A stretch of 64,000 nt of DNA from Salinibacillus xinjiangensis (GCF_009649735.1 NZ_WJNH01000005.1:241633-305632); one strand, 5' to 3'; positions 19,484-29,500 are shown, numbered from the stretch's first letter. Notes: generated by a model not told the origin, from the sequence alone. A program made the numbers and translations.

Positions 19484-19532
19484 AATCTAGACCTAAATGG
19501 AATATCGTCTCAAAACAGCTTGTTGACTGGAC

Positions 19533-20678
19533 TTATTCGAAATCCTCATCCAGTAAAAACATGCTAAATACTTCATTTCCAAACAACATGCCCTCAGGTG
19601 TTAGTTTGACAAATTCATCATCTTCTACAAGCCACTTTTTCTGCTTTAACTCCCTAATGGCATCATTGTATAGAACATCCATATTTATCTGGAATTTGGA
19701 TTTGAATAGCTTCTTAGAAACCCCTTCTGCTTTTCTAAGTCCAAGAAACATTTGCTCTTCAATCTCTTCTTTTTTCGTAATGATTTCTTCATGTAAAATA
19801 GGTTTCTCGTTACCCTTTAACCGTTCTATATAATGATTGATGGGGCGCAGGTTAACGATTCGTTTTCCCTGTAAATATCCATGGGCTCCTGCCCCAAATC
19901 CAAAGTAATACTCATTGTCCCAATAGGTTAGATTATGCTGACTTTCAAATCCAGGCTTTCCAAAATTACTCACTTCATAGTGATGAAGACCGTTTTGCTC
20001 CATTTTCGAAACGAGCAGTTCATACATCTCAGCTTCATCCTCCTCAGGTGGCTTAGATAGCTTCCCTTTTTGATATCGCATATAAAACACAGTTTTGGGT
20101 TCAATTTGTAAGGCATAAGCCGAATAGTGAGGTAGCTGATAAGCTAAAGCTGAATTCAACGTACGCTCAAAGTGCTCAATAGATTGTCCTGGCAGTGCAT
20201 AAATAAAGTCCATGCTAATATTCGATAGGTTGTTTGCTTGTAGCTTGGCCACTGTTTCTTCAACATCACGAACTTGGTGGTTACGATTCAGCATTTTTAA
20301 AAATTCATCATCTAATACTTGTACACCGAGGGAAATACGATTGGCCCCGTAATTTCTTAGCATTTTTGCCTTTTCAGATGAGAATTCACCTGGATTTGCT
20401 TCTATTGTAAATTCGGTCGCTTGACCGACATCAAAGTAGTCATTAACGATAGACAAAAGTCTCTGAAATTGTGCATCTGACAGACTTGTTGGGGTGCCTC
20501 CACCAATGTAGATGGTTTTTACTTGTTTCTTTTCTGTACCTATATAAAGCTCCATTTCCTTTTTCAGTGCATCGAGATATTGGTCAGCTTGTGATTCATT
20601 GTAGTAGTTTTTCGTAAAATCACAGTAATGACAAATCTCATGACAAAAAGGGATATGAATATAAACTGATTGAATCAA
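19533..20678 (-). CDS. hemW: Radical SAM heme chaperone HemW (HemN-like)
   Basis: 381-residue radical SAM protein with the cluster motif CHEICHYC near residue 12, then KTIYIGGGTPTSLS and SLGVQVLDDEFLK, and a C-terminal HemN domain. The extra N-terminal tyrosine and cysteine features of true anaerobic coproporphyrinogen oxidase HemN are absent, and the length fits HemW, a heme-trafficking protein. In older annotations the B. subtilis gene is hemN/yqeR. It starts with TTG behind AGGGTG. It sits between lepA and hrcA, as in B. subtilis, with a terminator hairpin separating it from lepA. Confidence 0.92.
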   Translation of the reverse strand: MIQSVYIHIPFCHEICHYCDFTKNYYNESQADQYLDALKKEMELYIGTEKKQVKTIYIGGGTPTSLSDAQFQRLLSIVNDYFDVGQATEFTIEANPGEFSSEKAKMLRNYGANRISLGVQVLDDEFLKMLNRNHQVRDVEETVAKLQANNLSNISMDFIYALPGQSIEHFERTLNSALAYQLPHYSAYALQIEPKTVFYMRYQKGKLSKPPEEDEAEMYELLVSKMEQNGLHHYEVSNFGKPGFESQHNLTYWDNEYYFGFGAGAHGYLQGKRIVNLRPINHYIERLKGNEKPILHEEIITKKEEIEEQMFLGLRKAEGVSKKLFKSKFQINMDVLYNDAIRELKQKKWLVEDDEFVKLTPEGMLFGNEVFSMFLLDEDFE

Positions 20679-20715
20679 TGACTACACCCTTTTCTCATTG
20701 TATAGAATAGCGAAA

Positions 20716-20738
20716 GCCGCAAGACGGAATCCTGCGGC
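20716..20738 (-). terminator. Hairpin after lepA
   Basis: GCCGCA/TGCGGC stem (20716-20721 with 20733-20738), 11-base loop, followed by TTT on the minus strand; a modest terminator. Confidence 0.6.
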
Positions 20739-20756
20739 ATGGTTTGATGATTCACT

Positions 20757-22568
20757 TTAATCTTCATCCATTTGTAATACAGTCATGAATGCCTCTTGAG
20801 GGACTTCTACCTTCCCAACCATCTTCATTCGCTTTTTACCCTCTTTTTGCTTCTCGAGTAATTTACGTTTTCTGGAGATATCTCCACCATAACATTTTGA
20901 AAGTACATTTTTTCGCATCGCCTTAATGGTGGAACGTGCCACAATGTTATTTCCAATCGCAGCCTGTACCGGAACCTCAAATTGTTGTCTAGGAATAATT
21001 TTCTTTAATTTCTCAACAATGATCTTCCCACGGTCATAAGCGAAATCATGATGAACAATAAAGGATAAGGCATCAATTTGTTCCCCATTCAGAAGAATAT
21101 CCATTTTCACTAACTTAGAAGGTTTATACCCTTTTAATTCATAATCAAATGATGCGTAGCCTTTTGTTTGAGACTTAAGCTGATCAAAAAAGTCATAAAC
21201 GATTTCAGATAGTGGTATATCATAAACGATATTGACACGGTGTTCATCCATATATTGCATATCAATAAAATCACCGCGTTTCTTCTGACAAATTTCCATA
21301 ACTGCCCCAACGAAATCGTTTGGAACCATAATGGTGGCATTTACGAATGGCTCTCGAATTTCGGAAATCAGTTGCGGATCAGGCATAAGAGATGGGTTCT
21401 CAATCTCTTTTATTTCGCCATCTGTCATTTCTACTTCATAGATAACACTTGGCGCTGTCGTAATTAAATCAATATTAAATTCTCGTTCAATTCTTTCTTG
21501 GATAATTTCCATATGTAGAAGGCCCAAGAAGCCACAACGAAAACCAAATCCTAATGCCTGTGATGTTTCGGCCTCATATTGTAGTGCAGAATCATTCAAT
21601 TCCAAACGTTCCAGAGCTTCACGTAAATCATTATAGTTATTCGCATCAACTGGGAATAACCCACAATATACCATCGGGTTAAGGCGTTTATAACCTGGTA
21701 ATGGTTCTGCTGCCGGGTTATTAGCAAGGGTAATGGTATCCCCTACTCGAGAATCCCCTACGTTTTTAATTGAAGCCGTCAAATACCCAACATCTCCAAC
21801 TGAAAGTTCTGTTTTTGGAACTGGTTTAGGGTTAAACACACCGACCTCATTCACTTCAAACTCTTTTCCAGTTGCCATCATCTTAATTTTATCGCCGATC
21901 TTTACACTGCCTTCTTTAATACATGTATAAGCAATGACACCTCGGTATGGATCATATAAGGAATCAAAAATAAGTGCTTTTAATGGATCTTCAGGTTCGC
22001 CAGCAGGTGGTGGGATTTCCTCAACAATCCTCTCTAAAATGTCATCTATCCCTATTCCTGATTTTGCTGAAGCTAAGATGGCATTATCAGCATCAATCCC
22101 AATAACATCTTCAATTTCTTGCTTAACCCGGTCAGGGTCTGCGCTTGGTAAATCAATTTTGTTAATGACAGGGATGATCTCTAAATCATTGTCAAGGGCT
22201 AAATAGACGTTGGCAAGTGTCTGAGCCTCAATCCCTTGAGCTGCATCAACAACTAATATCGCCCCTTCACATGCGGCTAAGCTCCTAGAAACCTCATATG
22301 TAAAATCGACATGCCCTGGAGTGTCGATTAAGTGAAAGACATAGTCCTCACCGGCTTTAGACGTGTATTGTAATTGAACAGCATTCAGTTTAATAGTAAT
22401 TCCTCTTTCTCGTTCTAAATCCATCGCATCAAGAAATTGTTCTTTCATTTCACGTTGAGATAATGCTTTAGTTTGCTCTAAAATTCGGTCAGCTAAAGTC
22501 GATTTCCCATGGTCTATATGTGCGATGATTGAAAAGTTTCTTATGTTTTTTTGTTTTACGTTTGTCAA
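20757..22568 (-). CDS. lepA: Elongation factor 4 (LepA)
   Basis: 603-residue translational GTPase. G1 AHIDHGKST near residue 17, G3 DTPGHVDF near residue 85, G4 NKIDLPSA near residue 140. EF-G-like domains II, III and V follow, with the LepA-specific C-terminal domain ([19 protein letters not shown] region, seen here as [15 protein letters not shown]). It acts on stalled or initiating ribosomes. It starts with TTG eight bases after AGGAGTG. A near-consensus sigma-A promoter lies 45-73 bp upstream. Confidence 0.98.
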   Translation of the reverse strand: MTNVKQKNIRNFSIIAHIDHGKSTLADRILEQTKALSQREMKEQFLDAMDLERERGITIKLNAVQLQYTSKAGEDYVFHLIDTPGHVDFTYEVSRSLAACEGAILVVDAAQGIEAQTLANVYLALDNDLEIIPVINKIDLPSADPDRVKQEIEDVIGIDADNAILASAKSGIGIDDILERIVEEIPPPAGEPEDPLKALIFDSLYDPYRGVIAYTCIKEGSVKIGDKIKMMATGKEFEVNEVGVFNPKPVPKTELSVGDVGYLTASIKNVGDSRVGDTITLANNPAAEPLPGYKRLNPMVYCGLFPVDANNYNDLREALERLELNDSALQYEAETSQALGFGFRCGFLGLLHMEIIQERIEREFNIDLITTAPSVIYEVEMTDGEIKEIENPSLMPDPQLISEIREPFVNATIMVPNDFVGAVMEICQKKRGDFIDMQYMDEHRVNIVYDIPLSEIVYDFFDQLKSQTKGYASFDYELKGYKPSKLVKMDILLNGEQIDALSFIVHHDFAYDRGKIIVEKLKKIIPRQQFEVPVQAAIGNNIVARSTIKAMRKNVLSKCYGGDISRKRKLLEKQKEGKKRMKMVGKVEVPQEAFMTVLQMDED

Positions 22569-22612
22569 AATCCCATCACTCCTGTTTTAAAACACGCACA
22601 ATGCTAGGTTCG

Positions 22613-22641
22613 ATTATAGCAATAGGGAACGAAACAATCAA
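22613..22641 (-). promoter_or_regulatory. Sigma-A promoter of lepA
   Basis: Minus strand TTGATT (22636-22641), 17 bp, TATAAT (22613-22618). Confidence 0.82.
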
Positions 22642-22865
22642 TGTTGAGGGTACTGCTTAATATAAAATTACAGAAAAAACCAAATCACTGGAATTGTAGC
22701 CTAATAATGGGAATTGATTCATTGAATCATTTGCGAAATTTATTGAATCTGATTTGCTATGAATTGCTTTTCTAAATCTAGAAAACCTTTTGAAGCCGAA
22801 ACTCAGTGACTAAGCCTAGATATCTAAAATTGCACCGCTTTTATATTATTCACGCAAACCTGACC
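22642..22865. other. AT-rich intergenic stretch, nothing recognised
   Basis: The 224 bp between the lepA promoter and the yqxA terminator hold no convincing frame, RNA or repeat on either strand. There is a short run of AATTGATTCATTGAATCAT-like near-palindromes around 22715-22735. In other Bacillus species yqxA and lepA are close, so this gap is larger than expected. Confidence 0.5.
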
Positions 22866-22897
22866 ATAAAATAAAACAACCTGATTGATACAGGTTG
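22866..22897 (-). terminator. Terminator after yqxA
   Basis: CAACCTG/CAGGTTG stem (22877-22883 with 22891-22897) immediately after the yqxA stop, followed by TTTTATTTT on the minus strand. Confidence 0.85.
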
Positions 22898-23245
22898 CTA
22901 AACACGATAGAATAATTCAGATATTTGGTAGGCACCTTCAATTAACATATTGAAAAACCATTTCACGCCACCTTCAACAGTTGCCGCTAATTTTTCCGTA
23001 AATAATCCTTGATTAATGTCCTGATACTCTTCTTTCTTCTCTTCTATAGGCTTCTGTTCAAAGGATTCACCTAGCAAGTCTACTTGATAATCGTCACCTT
23101 GCTTAGAGGCCTCTACTGCATCATATTCATTAACGTCATTTCCGCTCAAGTTATTCATGCCTGTTCCAGCTTGATCAAACCCAACAATGACACCACCTAA
23201 AAATAATATAACCATAACGAAAAATGTAATGGTAAACCGTACCAT
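22898..23245 (-). CDS. yqxA: YqxA-family small membrane protein (DUF3679-like)
   Basis: 115 residues. An N-terminal membrane segment (FTITFFVMVILFLGGVIVGF, residues 4-23) is followed by an acidic hydrophilic middle and an amphipathic C-terminus (WFFNMLIEGAYQISELFYRV). Length, topology and position between lepA and gpr fit YqxA, a protein of unknown function in spore formers. The ATG at 23245 follows GGGAG. In B. subtilis spoIIP lies between gpr and yqxA; here there is no space for it. Confidence 0.75.
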   Translation of the reverse strand: MVRFTITFFVMVILFLGGVIVGFDQAGTGMNNLSGNDVNEYDAVEASKQGDDYQVDLLGESFEQKPIEEKKEEYQDINQGLFTEKLAATVEGGVKWFFNMLIEGAYQISELFYRV

Positions 23246-23382
23246 ATGATCAACTCCCAATTGTAAAAATAAGCTCTATCTCCAACGCTTTCTCAAGGCG
23301 AGCTTCGAATCTATTTACTCTATTAAAATTTATATGGAGAATAGCTAGGAAATAGAACTATTTTTTTACTGCTAGTTTTGAG

Positions 23383-23411
23383 AAGACAATTGCTCGTTCC
23401 GCAATTGTCTT
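23383..23411 (-). terminator. Hairpin directly after gpr
   Basis: 11-bp perfect stem AAGACAATTGC/GCAATTGTCTT (23383-23393 with 23401-23411), adjacent to the gpr stop. No T-run follows, so it may act in mRNA stability rather than as a full terminator. Confidence 0.6.
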
Positions 23412-23412
23412 C

Positions 23413-24519
23413 CTACTTCGTATAATTTTCTTTGTCTTCTTTACGAACTGCCTCGTGTAAAGCACCATTTATGCCAGCAGCTAAAAGATTAGCCGTATCC
23501 TCTATAAATCCATCAACTTCCTTTGGCGTAACCATTAAATTATGACCTAAGGGGGCTAACACCTCTTTAATTAATTGACGTTTTTCTTCTTCTGCAAGTC
23601 CCCCAACAATCCCCATAAAGGTTTTCCTTTTTTCATCATCTGGAAGGTCCTCTTCAGTAAATTTTTTCTTTTCCCCAAAGGTCATTCCAGATGGGGTTAA
23701 CGCTTTGGATGGCTTCCCTTGTTCATTCATTTCTCTTCCAAAATGCTTAAGTAAAAAGTCAATCGTATCGCTTGTGATAGTAACTGCATCCACAACGGTT
23801 GGAATTCCGATCGAGATGACTGGGATCCCTAGCGTTTCCTTACTCAAATCCTTTCGCTTATTGCCCACACCAGAACCTGGGTGAATACCTGTGTCTGAGA
23901 TTTGTATAGTTGCATTGACTCGTTCAATTGACCTTGAAGCAAGCGCGTCAATAGCAATAACAAAATCCGGTTTCACTTTATTGATGACACCAAAAATAAT
24001 ATCGCTCGTTTCAATACCTGTCAGTCCCATCACCCCTGGAGAAAGTGCAGAAACAGGACGGTAGCCTTCAGATACATACTCTGGTTGCAGCTTGAATAAA
24101 TGATTTGTAACGAGCAGCTCCTCTACGGTATAGGGTCCAAGAGCATCAGGTGTAACATTACGATTACCCAGCCCTACCACTAAGCAAGAGGCATCCGGTG
24201 CAATATTGTTCATGGATAAATAGCGCTCCAATTCCCTGGCAACAACATTAGAGGTTTCGGTCTGCATCTTAGTATCCTGATTTCGTATACTCTGTGTTTC
24301 TAGAGTTAAATAAGATCCAGCTTTTTTTCCAATTGCTTTCGATCCTTCTTCATCAATGTCTACATATGTTATTTTCATATCGCCCTCTTGGCGTTCCTTT
24401 ACTTTTACCCCTTTAATTTCTTCCGTTTGTTTGGCTGTATCCTCTTGTTCAACAACCATTTCTCTTGCCTCTATCGCAAGGTCGGTTCGTACTTGATACA
24501 ATTTTTCATTTTTTTCCAT
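23413..24519 (-). CDS. gpr: Germination (spore) protease GPR
   Basis: 368-residue GPR, the same length as in B. subtilis. It degrades small acid-soluble spore proteins during germination. It is made as a zymogen; the N-terminal propeptide region contains the processing sequence VRTDLAIE near residue 11. Conserved blocks are [44 protein letters not shown] and [14 protein letters not shown]. The ATG at 24519 is preceded by GGAGGGACG and gives the family length. Normally expressed in the forespore; I could not resolve a sigma-G promoter with confidence. Transcribed divergently from rpsT. Confidence 0.97.
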   Translation of the reverse strand: MEKNEKLYQVRTDLAIEAREMVVEQEDTAKQTEEIKGVKVKERQEGDMKITYVDIDEEGSKAIGKKAGSYLTLETQSIRNQDTKMQTETSNVVARELERYLSMNNIAPDASCLVVGLGNRNVTPDALGPYTVEELLVTNHLFKLQPEYVSEGYRPVSALSPGVMGLTGIETSDIIFGVINKVKPDFVIAIDALASRSIERVNATIQISDTGIHPGSGVGNKRKDLSKETLGIPVISIGIPTVVDAVTITSDTIDFLLKHFGREMNEQGKPSKALTPSGMTFGEKKKFTEEDLPDDEKRKTFMGIVGGLAEEEKRQLIKEVLAPLGHNLMVTPKEVDGFIEDTANLLAAGINGALHEAVRKEDKENYTK

Positions 24520-24589
24520 ACAACGTCCCTCCATTTCATTATTTCATGTTTTCCATTTGAAAAGTTTCTTATACGACAAGGAGGGAATC

Positions 24590-24618
24590 TTGACACTTTC
24601 TATTGAAAACTTTATTAT
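24590..24618 (+). promoter_or_regulatory. Sigma-A promoter of rpsT
   Basis: TTGACA (24590-24595), 17 bp, TATTAT (24613-24618), about 65 bp upstream of the rpsT start. Confidence 0.88.
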
Positions 24619-24683
24619 GCTCTGGTAAAATGTCTTTTGTTCTACTATCAGACATTAAAGAGCTTCTTCAGGAGGTGAAATAA

Positions 24684-24950
24684 ATGCCAAATATTAAATC
24701 CGCTATTAAACGTGTAAGAATTAATGAAGACAGTCGTAATCAACAGCAAGCATTCAAATCTGAAATGCGCTCTTCTGTTAAACGCGTAGAAGATCTAGTT
24801 GAACAAAAAAATGCTGAGCAAGCTAAAGATGCACTAAAAGATGCAGTCAGCAAAATTGATAAAGCTGTTCAAAAAGGAATCATTCACAAAAACAATGGTG
24901 ACCGTAAGAAATCTAGTCTTTATAAAAAAGTAAACGGTCTTGGCGCATAA
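24684..24950 (+). CDS. rpsT: 30S ribosomal protein S20
   Basis: 88-residue basic helical protein beginning MPNIKSAIKRVRINEDSRNQ and ending GDRKKSSLYKKVNGLGA, a clear S20. It binds 16S rRNA early in small-subunit assembly. The ribosome binding site is a strong AGGAGGTGA. It is a monocistronic plus-strand gene with a consensus promoter and a strong terminator, and faces holA as in B. subtilis. Confidence 0.98.
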   Translation: MPNIKSAIKRVRINEDSRNQQQAFKSEMRSSVKRVEDLVEQKNAEQAKDALKDAVSKIDKAVQKGIIHKNNGDRKKSSLYKKVNGLGA

Positions 24951-24954
24951 AACG

Positions 24955-24990
24955 AAAAGGAGCAATCCCATTTGGGACTGCTCCTTTTTT
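24955..24990. terminator. Bidirectional terminator between rpsT and holA
   Basis: AAAAGGAGCAATCCC with GGGACTGCTCCTTTTTT: a 15-bp stem with one internal mismatch and an ATTT loop, with T-runs on both strands. Confidence 0.92.
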
Positions 24991-24994
24991 GATC

Positions 24995-26020
24995 TTAATG
25001 TTGTTCAACGAAATTATATAAAAGTAGCTCAAACGCTAATTCTTTGTTGACCTCTCCACGTTTCATTTGTTCATCGGTTTTCGTCAACAGTGACATCATC
25101 TTATATAACTGTTCAACACTAAAATTACGTTCCCGCTCCAAGGCCATCTTAATGGCATATGGATGAGACTTAATCTTTTTATCCATTTGTGGTTTCGTAT
25201 AGCCTTTATTTTTTAACAGTTTACATTGTAGAATCAATCTAATTTGAGAGGCTAATAACGCCACTAAGGCAATTGGCTCCTCATTTTGTTTCAGTAAATC
25301 TTTAAAAACACCAATCGATGCAACTACATTCCTATTCATGACAGCATCAATCATTTTAAATGCTGATGATTCCGTATGCCTCGATACTAGCTTTTCCACT
25401 ATTTCCTTTGTAACAGGCTCATTCCCTTCTACATAGTGAGAAAACTTCTCTAATTCCTTTTGCATAGACATTAAATCTGTACCCACTTCATCAATCAAGA
25501 GCTGTATGGCATTCGGTTCAATATGTATTTTGAGATCTTTAGCCAATAAATCAATCCACTTTTTCAACTCATATTCCTTTGGTGGCGCACATTTGACGAC
25601 TTGTCCAACCTTCCTCATTTTCTTAACGATTTTTCTTCTTTCGTCAATCTTTTCATAGGGAGCAACCAAGATAACAACGGTGTGGTCAACTGGATGATCA
25701 AGATAATTCTCCAGTACTTCCAACTGATGCTCCACTTTCGATTTATCTGGATTGGCTTTAAAAAAGAAGGCGTTCTTAAGTAACAACACTTTTCGATCCC
25801 CGAAAAAAGGGAAGGTTTCTGCATCTAAAATAGCATCCTGAATCGGTGTTTCTTCCATATCGAATGATGAAAAATTCATATCATCGTCTGGATCATCCAG
25901 CGTACTTTTGATAATCTTTTGTTGTAAATCTTGTATTAAATAGGTTTCGCTTCCAAATAGTAAATACAAAGGGATATTATTTCCATTATGTATAGTCTGA
26001 ATAGCTTCAAAATAAGACAC
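24995..26020 (-). CDS. holA: DNA polymerase III subunit delta
   Basis: About 341 residues, the delta (clamp-loader wrench) subunit YqeN. N-terminal RecA-like domain with YLLFGSETYLIQDLQ and VLLLKNAFFF; it lacks a Walker A, as expected for delta. C-terminal helical collar domain with QIRLILQCKLLKNKGYT. It opens the beta clamp within the clamp loader. I place the start at the GTG 26020 because GGGGTG lies six bases upstream; another in-frame GTG three codons earlier overlaps that site. Confidence 0.93.
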   Translation of the reverse strand: MSYFEAIQTIHNGNNIPLYLLFGSETYLIQDLQQKIIKSTLDDPDDDMNFSSFDMEETPIQDAILDAETFPFFGDRKVLLLKNAFFFKANPDKSKVEHQLEVLENYLDHPVDHTVVILVAPYEKIDERRKIVKKMRKVGQVVKCAPPKEYELKKWIDLLAKDLKIHIEPNAIQLLIDEVGTDLMSMQKELEKFSHYVEGNEPVTKEIVEKLVSRHTESSAFKMIDAVMNRNVVASIGVFKDLLKQNEEPIALVALLASQIRLILQCKLLKNKGYTKPQMDKKIKSHPYAIKMALERERNFSVEQLYKMMSLLTKTDEQMKRGEVNKELAFELLLYNFVEQH

Positions 26021-26104
26021 GGTTTTCACCCCAAAAATAGCTTGTCTTCATTCAGTATAAAGAAATTTTATTTGAATGGCTACAAAATTTATCAACCGAG
26101 TCAT

Positions 26105-26215
26105 TTTTATGATATGATAAAGAGGGAAATGGGTGCGAGCCATTCCCCCCAAAATCTATATGAACGCCTAAACGTCCAGTCCCGGGAAACTGTCATTTAG
26201 ACGATGTTTGCTTAC
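26105..26215 (+). other. Possible structured non-coding RNA upstream of yqzM
   Basis: Within the 342-bp gap between holA and yqzM lies a GC-richer block with two inverted repeats. One is GGGAAATGG/CCATTCCC (26124-26147). The other is a longer imperfect stem from CGCCTAAACG at about 26165 to CATTTAGACG around 26203, closing on TCCCGGGA. A TATGAT box lies at 26109-26114 but no convincing -35. No frame or T-run terminator was found. No known RNA family recognised. Confidence 0.35.
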
Positions 26216-26362
26216 ATACATAGAGTGTGTTTTATTGAATTGAAATATAGGTGTAAAGTGTTGACAAAGCAGGATTTGGAAATGATTTATGAACTTTTGC
26301 TGATCATATAGATTTTTTAAAGTAAATCGACTATACTAAGACATGATATAGGAGGGGTAACA

Positions 26363-26500
26363 GTGAATGAATTTGAAAAACAGGTACAATCCCAAAACCA
26401 TGATGTAATTGACTCCATTAAAGGATTTGGATTTTCATTTCTCTTCTTTTTTATCATTTTCTTTATCGGCGTGGTCTTTGAAGTTGTAGCCAAATTCTAA
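26363..26500 (+). CDS. yqzM: YqzM-family small membrane protein
   Basis: 45-residue protein starting at GTG 26363 behind GGAGGGG. A charged N-terminus MNEFEKQVQSQNHDVIDS is followed by one hydrophobic segment (FGFSFLFFFIIFFIGVVF). Length, N-terminal MNEFEK and location between holA and comEC match YqzM of B. subtilis, a small protein of unknown function. It is followed by a strong terminator. Too short for most automatic thresholds, but start site, length and position all agree. Confidence 0.85.
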   Translation: MNEFEKQVQSQNHDVIDSIKGFGFSFLFFFIIFFIGVVFEVVAKF

Positions 26501-26511
26501 ATCGCCAAATG

Positions 26512-26546
26512 TAGAGAGACTTTAAACAAAGTCTCTCTATTTTTTT
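26512..26546. terminator. Terminator between yqzM and comEC
   Basis: Perfect 12-bp stem TAGAGAGACTTT/AAAGTCTCTCTA (26512-26523 with 26528-26539), AAAC loop, then seven T on the plus strand. Confidence 0.95.
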
Positions 26547-26561
26547 GAACTCACTCGTATT

Positions 26562-28838
26562 TTATGGGTACATGTGTGAAAACGTTCCTTGATTTGCGGT
26601 GAAAATATAAATAATTGCACCATGTTTATCTGTTCGATGGATATTAATTTGTTGTTGTTGCAAGCGGGTGATTGCTTCGTAGGCTGGATGTCCGTATATG
26701 TTATTCCTTCCAACAGAAATTAGTGCATGTTTCGGTCGCGTGCTTTTTAGGAAGCGTTCAGAAGTAGAAAATTCACTCCCATGATGGGCAACTTTTAATA
26801 TATCCACTTGTAGTTTTGGATAACGTTCCATCAGTTTATGTTCAATTTCCGAATCAATATCACCAGTAAATAAAAATGACTGATTGCCTAGGCGGGTCAA
26901 AAGCACGATGGATTTGTTATTTTCGGATTGGTATTCATATTCCTGTTTGGGATGAAGTACATAGAAGGATGTACCAGCAATATTTAATTTCATTCCTTCA
27001 GAAAGAGGCTGGTATTGTGCTGAAGTGGAAAGTTTTTTGTCTATTTTCATATCCCGATGTGTATATAAATTTTTCACATCAAATTGCTCCATAATAAAAG
27101 GATAACTGCCTGCATGATCTTGATCTGCGTGTGTGATGATGAGATGGTCGATTTTCGTAATTCCTTTAGACCACAAGAAAGGTTGAATGATTCGTTTCGC
27201 TGTTGCATTTTCCTCGACTTCGGTTTCATCATCAAATGGAAGCGTAACTTCGGCTGCTGCATCAATCATGATAATACCCTTCCGTTTTGGTAGTTCTATA
27301 ACAATGGTATCGCCCTGCCCCACATCTAACATCGTTACCTGCCCGTGAGGATTAAAATAGGGTTTCAATTGTTCAGCTAACAGAAGGAGTACAAGTAACG
27401 ATGCAAAAACAAGAGCAGGTTTTCTTCTATTACCCTCAAGTTGCTTCATGAAAACATAAAACAAGGCATAATAAACCCCAATTGTAAGAAGGGATATTTC
27501 CCCAATGACCCACAAAAATTTTTGCCCATTTGCAAAGCTGAGTAAGGTATTTAAAAATGGTTCATGTATATTCGTTAAAAAAAAGTCAATCGGAAGGGTA
27601 AGCAAAGTAGGAGTCCAGGACAAGAGCACAGCGATTAAGGTTATCGGGATCACGATAAAGGAAAAATACGGAACAAACAAAAGATTAGCGAGTAAAGAAA
27701 GAGGACTAACATAATAAAAGTGAAGCAATTGCAGTGGAATGAGAACCATTTGACTGATAAAACTAACATACAGGCTCCCCCAAAGGAAAGATGGTGTCAT
27801 TACTAAAATTTTGCTCGACAATATTAAGGAAAAGGTGACTAGGAAGGAAAATTGAAAGCTTAACTGTGTAATTAAAGTTGGATCAAGAATAATAAAGAAG
27901 ATCCCCGTAACACTAATTACATCGATTAAGGACCATCTCCATTTAAAAAGAGAGGACAGAAACAAAACCTCTGCCATGAAAACAGCTCTTAAGACAGGCG
28001 GAGCACCATTAGCAAGGATTGCATAGATAGGGAGCAAAATGAGGAGAAGATACTTAGTTCTTTCAACAGACATTTGAAATACTCGAGTACACAATAAATA
28101 CAGAAATAAGATAATTAACCCCACATGAAGACCTGATATAGCTAGTAGATGAGAGAGGTTCCAGTGTTGAAAATCCGTGATTAAATGCGCAGATAGTTGA
28201 CTCTTATCCCCGAATATTAGGGCCTTTATCCAATTGTAACTAGAGGACTCATATCGTAATTCTAATGAGGTCAGAATTTGTTGTTTAATGTTCAGTGGAA
28301 AGGCAATCCACCCCTGTCCTGTACATTCAATGTCAGTTTCTTTAACGTTCATTTGTACAAAGATACCCATTGACTGTAAATAGGACTGATAATCAAATGC
28401 TCCAGGATTTCGTGCTGGAATTGGAGTAGTAAGGGTACCTGTGATTTGACAGGATGCCCCATACTGAAAACTGTCTGTATACCGCTCATTATAATCATAG
28501 ACATTTATGAGAATCTTCTCTTTCGTTAAGCTATCATTCAGGGTAAACGTTATATGTGTCGGGTGTATTTCTGGGTTTGAACGAATTTCCCCCTCAATAA
28601 AGGTATTTTCTTTGTTAACTTCATAATGGGTGTCCTCAAATGAAGAATAATGGGAGAAGAATAGGATTGAAGCTGAGGAAAGAATAAAAAAGAGCCAGGA
28701 TTTAGGTTTTCGCCTTTGGTGTATATAAAATAAAATAAGCAAAAACCACAATCCTAGCCAAACGATCTGGGACTCGTTCCACAATGAGAACAAGGAAAGG
28801 ATAAAAATCCAATGCCATTTTCCCTTCAATATATCCAC
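26562..28838 (-). CDS. comEC: DNA internalization competence protein ComEC/Rec2
   Basis: 758-residue membrane channel for uptake of single-stranded DNA. N-terminal hydrophobic helices are followed by an OB-like extracytoplasmic domain (residues about 60-180). The Competence domain has many helices (HLLAISGLHVGLIILFL near 235). The C-terminal metallo-beta-lactamase-like domain contains THADQDHAGS near residue 567 and VAHHGSEFST near 670, the putative nuclease centre. Intact and full length, so DNA-uptake capacity is not obviously degraded. It follows comEB by 8 bp in the comE operon. Confidence 0.95.
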   Translation of the reverse strand: MDILKGKWHWIFILSLFSLWNESQIVWLGLWFLLILFYIHQRRKPKSWLFFILSSASILFFSHYSSFEDTHYEVNKENTFIEGEIRSNPEIHPTHITFTLNDSLTKEKILINVYDYNERYTDSFQYGASCQITGTLTTPIPARNPGAFDYQSYLQSMGIFVQMNVKETDIECTGQGWIAFPLNIKQQILTSLELRYESSSYNWIKALIFGDKSQLSAHLITDFQHWNLSHLLAISGLHVGLIILFLYLLCTRVFQMSVERTKYLLLILLPIYAILANGAPPVLRAVFMAEVLFLSSLFKWRWSLIDVISVTGIFFIILDPTLITQLSFQFSFLVTFSLILSSKILVMTPSFLWGSLYVSFISQMVLIPLQLLHFYYVSPLSLLANLLFVPYFSFIVIPITLIAVLLSWTPTLLTLPIDFFLTNIHEPFLNTLLSFANGQKFLWVIGEISLLTIGVYYALFYVFMKQLEGNRRKPALVFASLLVLLLLAEQLKPYFNPHGQVTMLDVGQGDTIVIELPKRKGIIMIDAAAEVTLPFDDETEVEENATAKRIIQPFLWSKGITKIDHLIITHADQDHAGSYPFIMEQFDVKNLYTHRDMKIDKKLSTSAQYQPLSEGMKLNIAGTSFYVLHPKQEYEYQSENNKSIVLLTRLGNQSFLFTGDIDSEIEHKLMERYPKLQVDILKVAHHGSEFSTSERFLKSTRPKHALISVGRNNIYGHPAYEAITRLQQQQINIHRTDKHGAIIYIFTANQGTFSHMYP

Positions 28839-28846
28839 CTTTTTTC

Positions 28847-29416
28847 TTAATCTAGATTCGTAAATAGACGATTTGCTTCCGCACGTAATTCTTCCATTTC
28901 ATCAGAAGAAAGACCTGCATCTTCTAATTGCTGAAACAGTTTGGAATAAAATAATACTTTTTCCTTTGCTTTTGTATCAATGTTTAAATAATCAAGCTCT
29001 ACTTTCACAACTTCTACACCAGCATCTTCAAACAATTCAATTGCATAAGGATGATTTTTATAATCTTCCGCATAAAAAACTCGTTTAATTCCGGCTTGAA
29101 TTAGAGATTTACAGCATTGCAAACAAGGGAAGTGTGTTACATAGACCTCTGCACCGTCGGTAGGTACACCAAATTTCGCACACTGTAATAAGGCATTTAC
29201 CTCTGCATGGACGGTTCGAACACAATGCCCCTCTATGACATAACAGCCTTCATCAATACAATGAACTCCACCAGATACACTACCATTATACCCTCCAGCA
29301 ATAATTCTTTTATCTCGAACAATCGTTGCTCCTACTGCTAAACGCTCACATGTGCTTCTTAATGCTAACAAATGGCTTTGAGCCATAAAATATTGGTCCC
29401 ACGAGATTCTTTCCAT
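28847..29416 (-). CDS. comEB: ComEB, dCMP deaminase family
   Basis: 189-residue zinc-dependent deaminase. Motifs are TVHAEVNALLQC (zinc ligand His and catalytic Glu, near residue 70) and FPCLQCCKSL (two zinc cysteines, near residue 97). An extra N-terminal CxxG.. segment (GVHCIDEGCYVIEGHC) is typical of dCMP deaminases. It probably converts dCMP to dUMP for thymidylate synthesis. It lies between comEA and comEC, although in B. subtilis it is not itself needed for transformation. Confidence 0.93.
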   Translation of the reverse strand: MERISWDQYFMAQSHLLALRSTCERLAVGATIVRDKRIIAGGYNGSVSGGVHCIDEGCYVIEGHCVRTVHAEVNALLQCAKFGVPTDGAEVYVTHFPCLQCCKSLIQAGIKRVFYAEDYKNHPYAIELFEDAGVEVVKVELDYLNIDTKAKEKVLFYSKLFQQLEDAGLSSDEMEELRAEANRLFTNLD

Positions 29417-29500
29417 GCTATCCCCACCTTAGTAAGTTCTGTTCAACCTGATAACTTGTTCCATATTAGCTAGTTTACCGATTCTACATCATTCGCGCAA

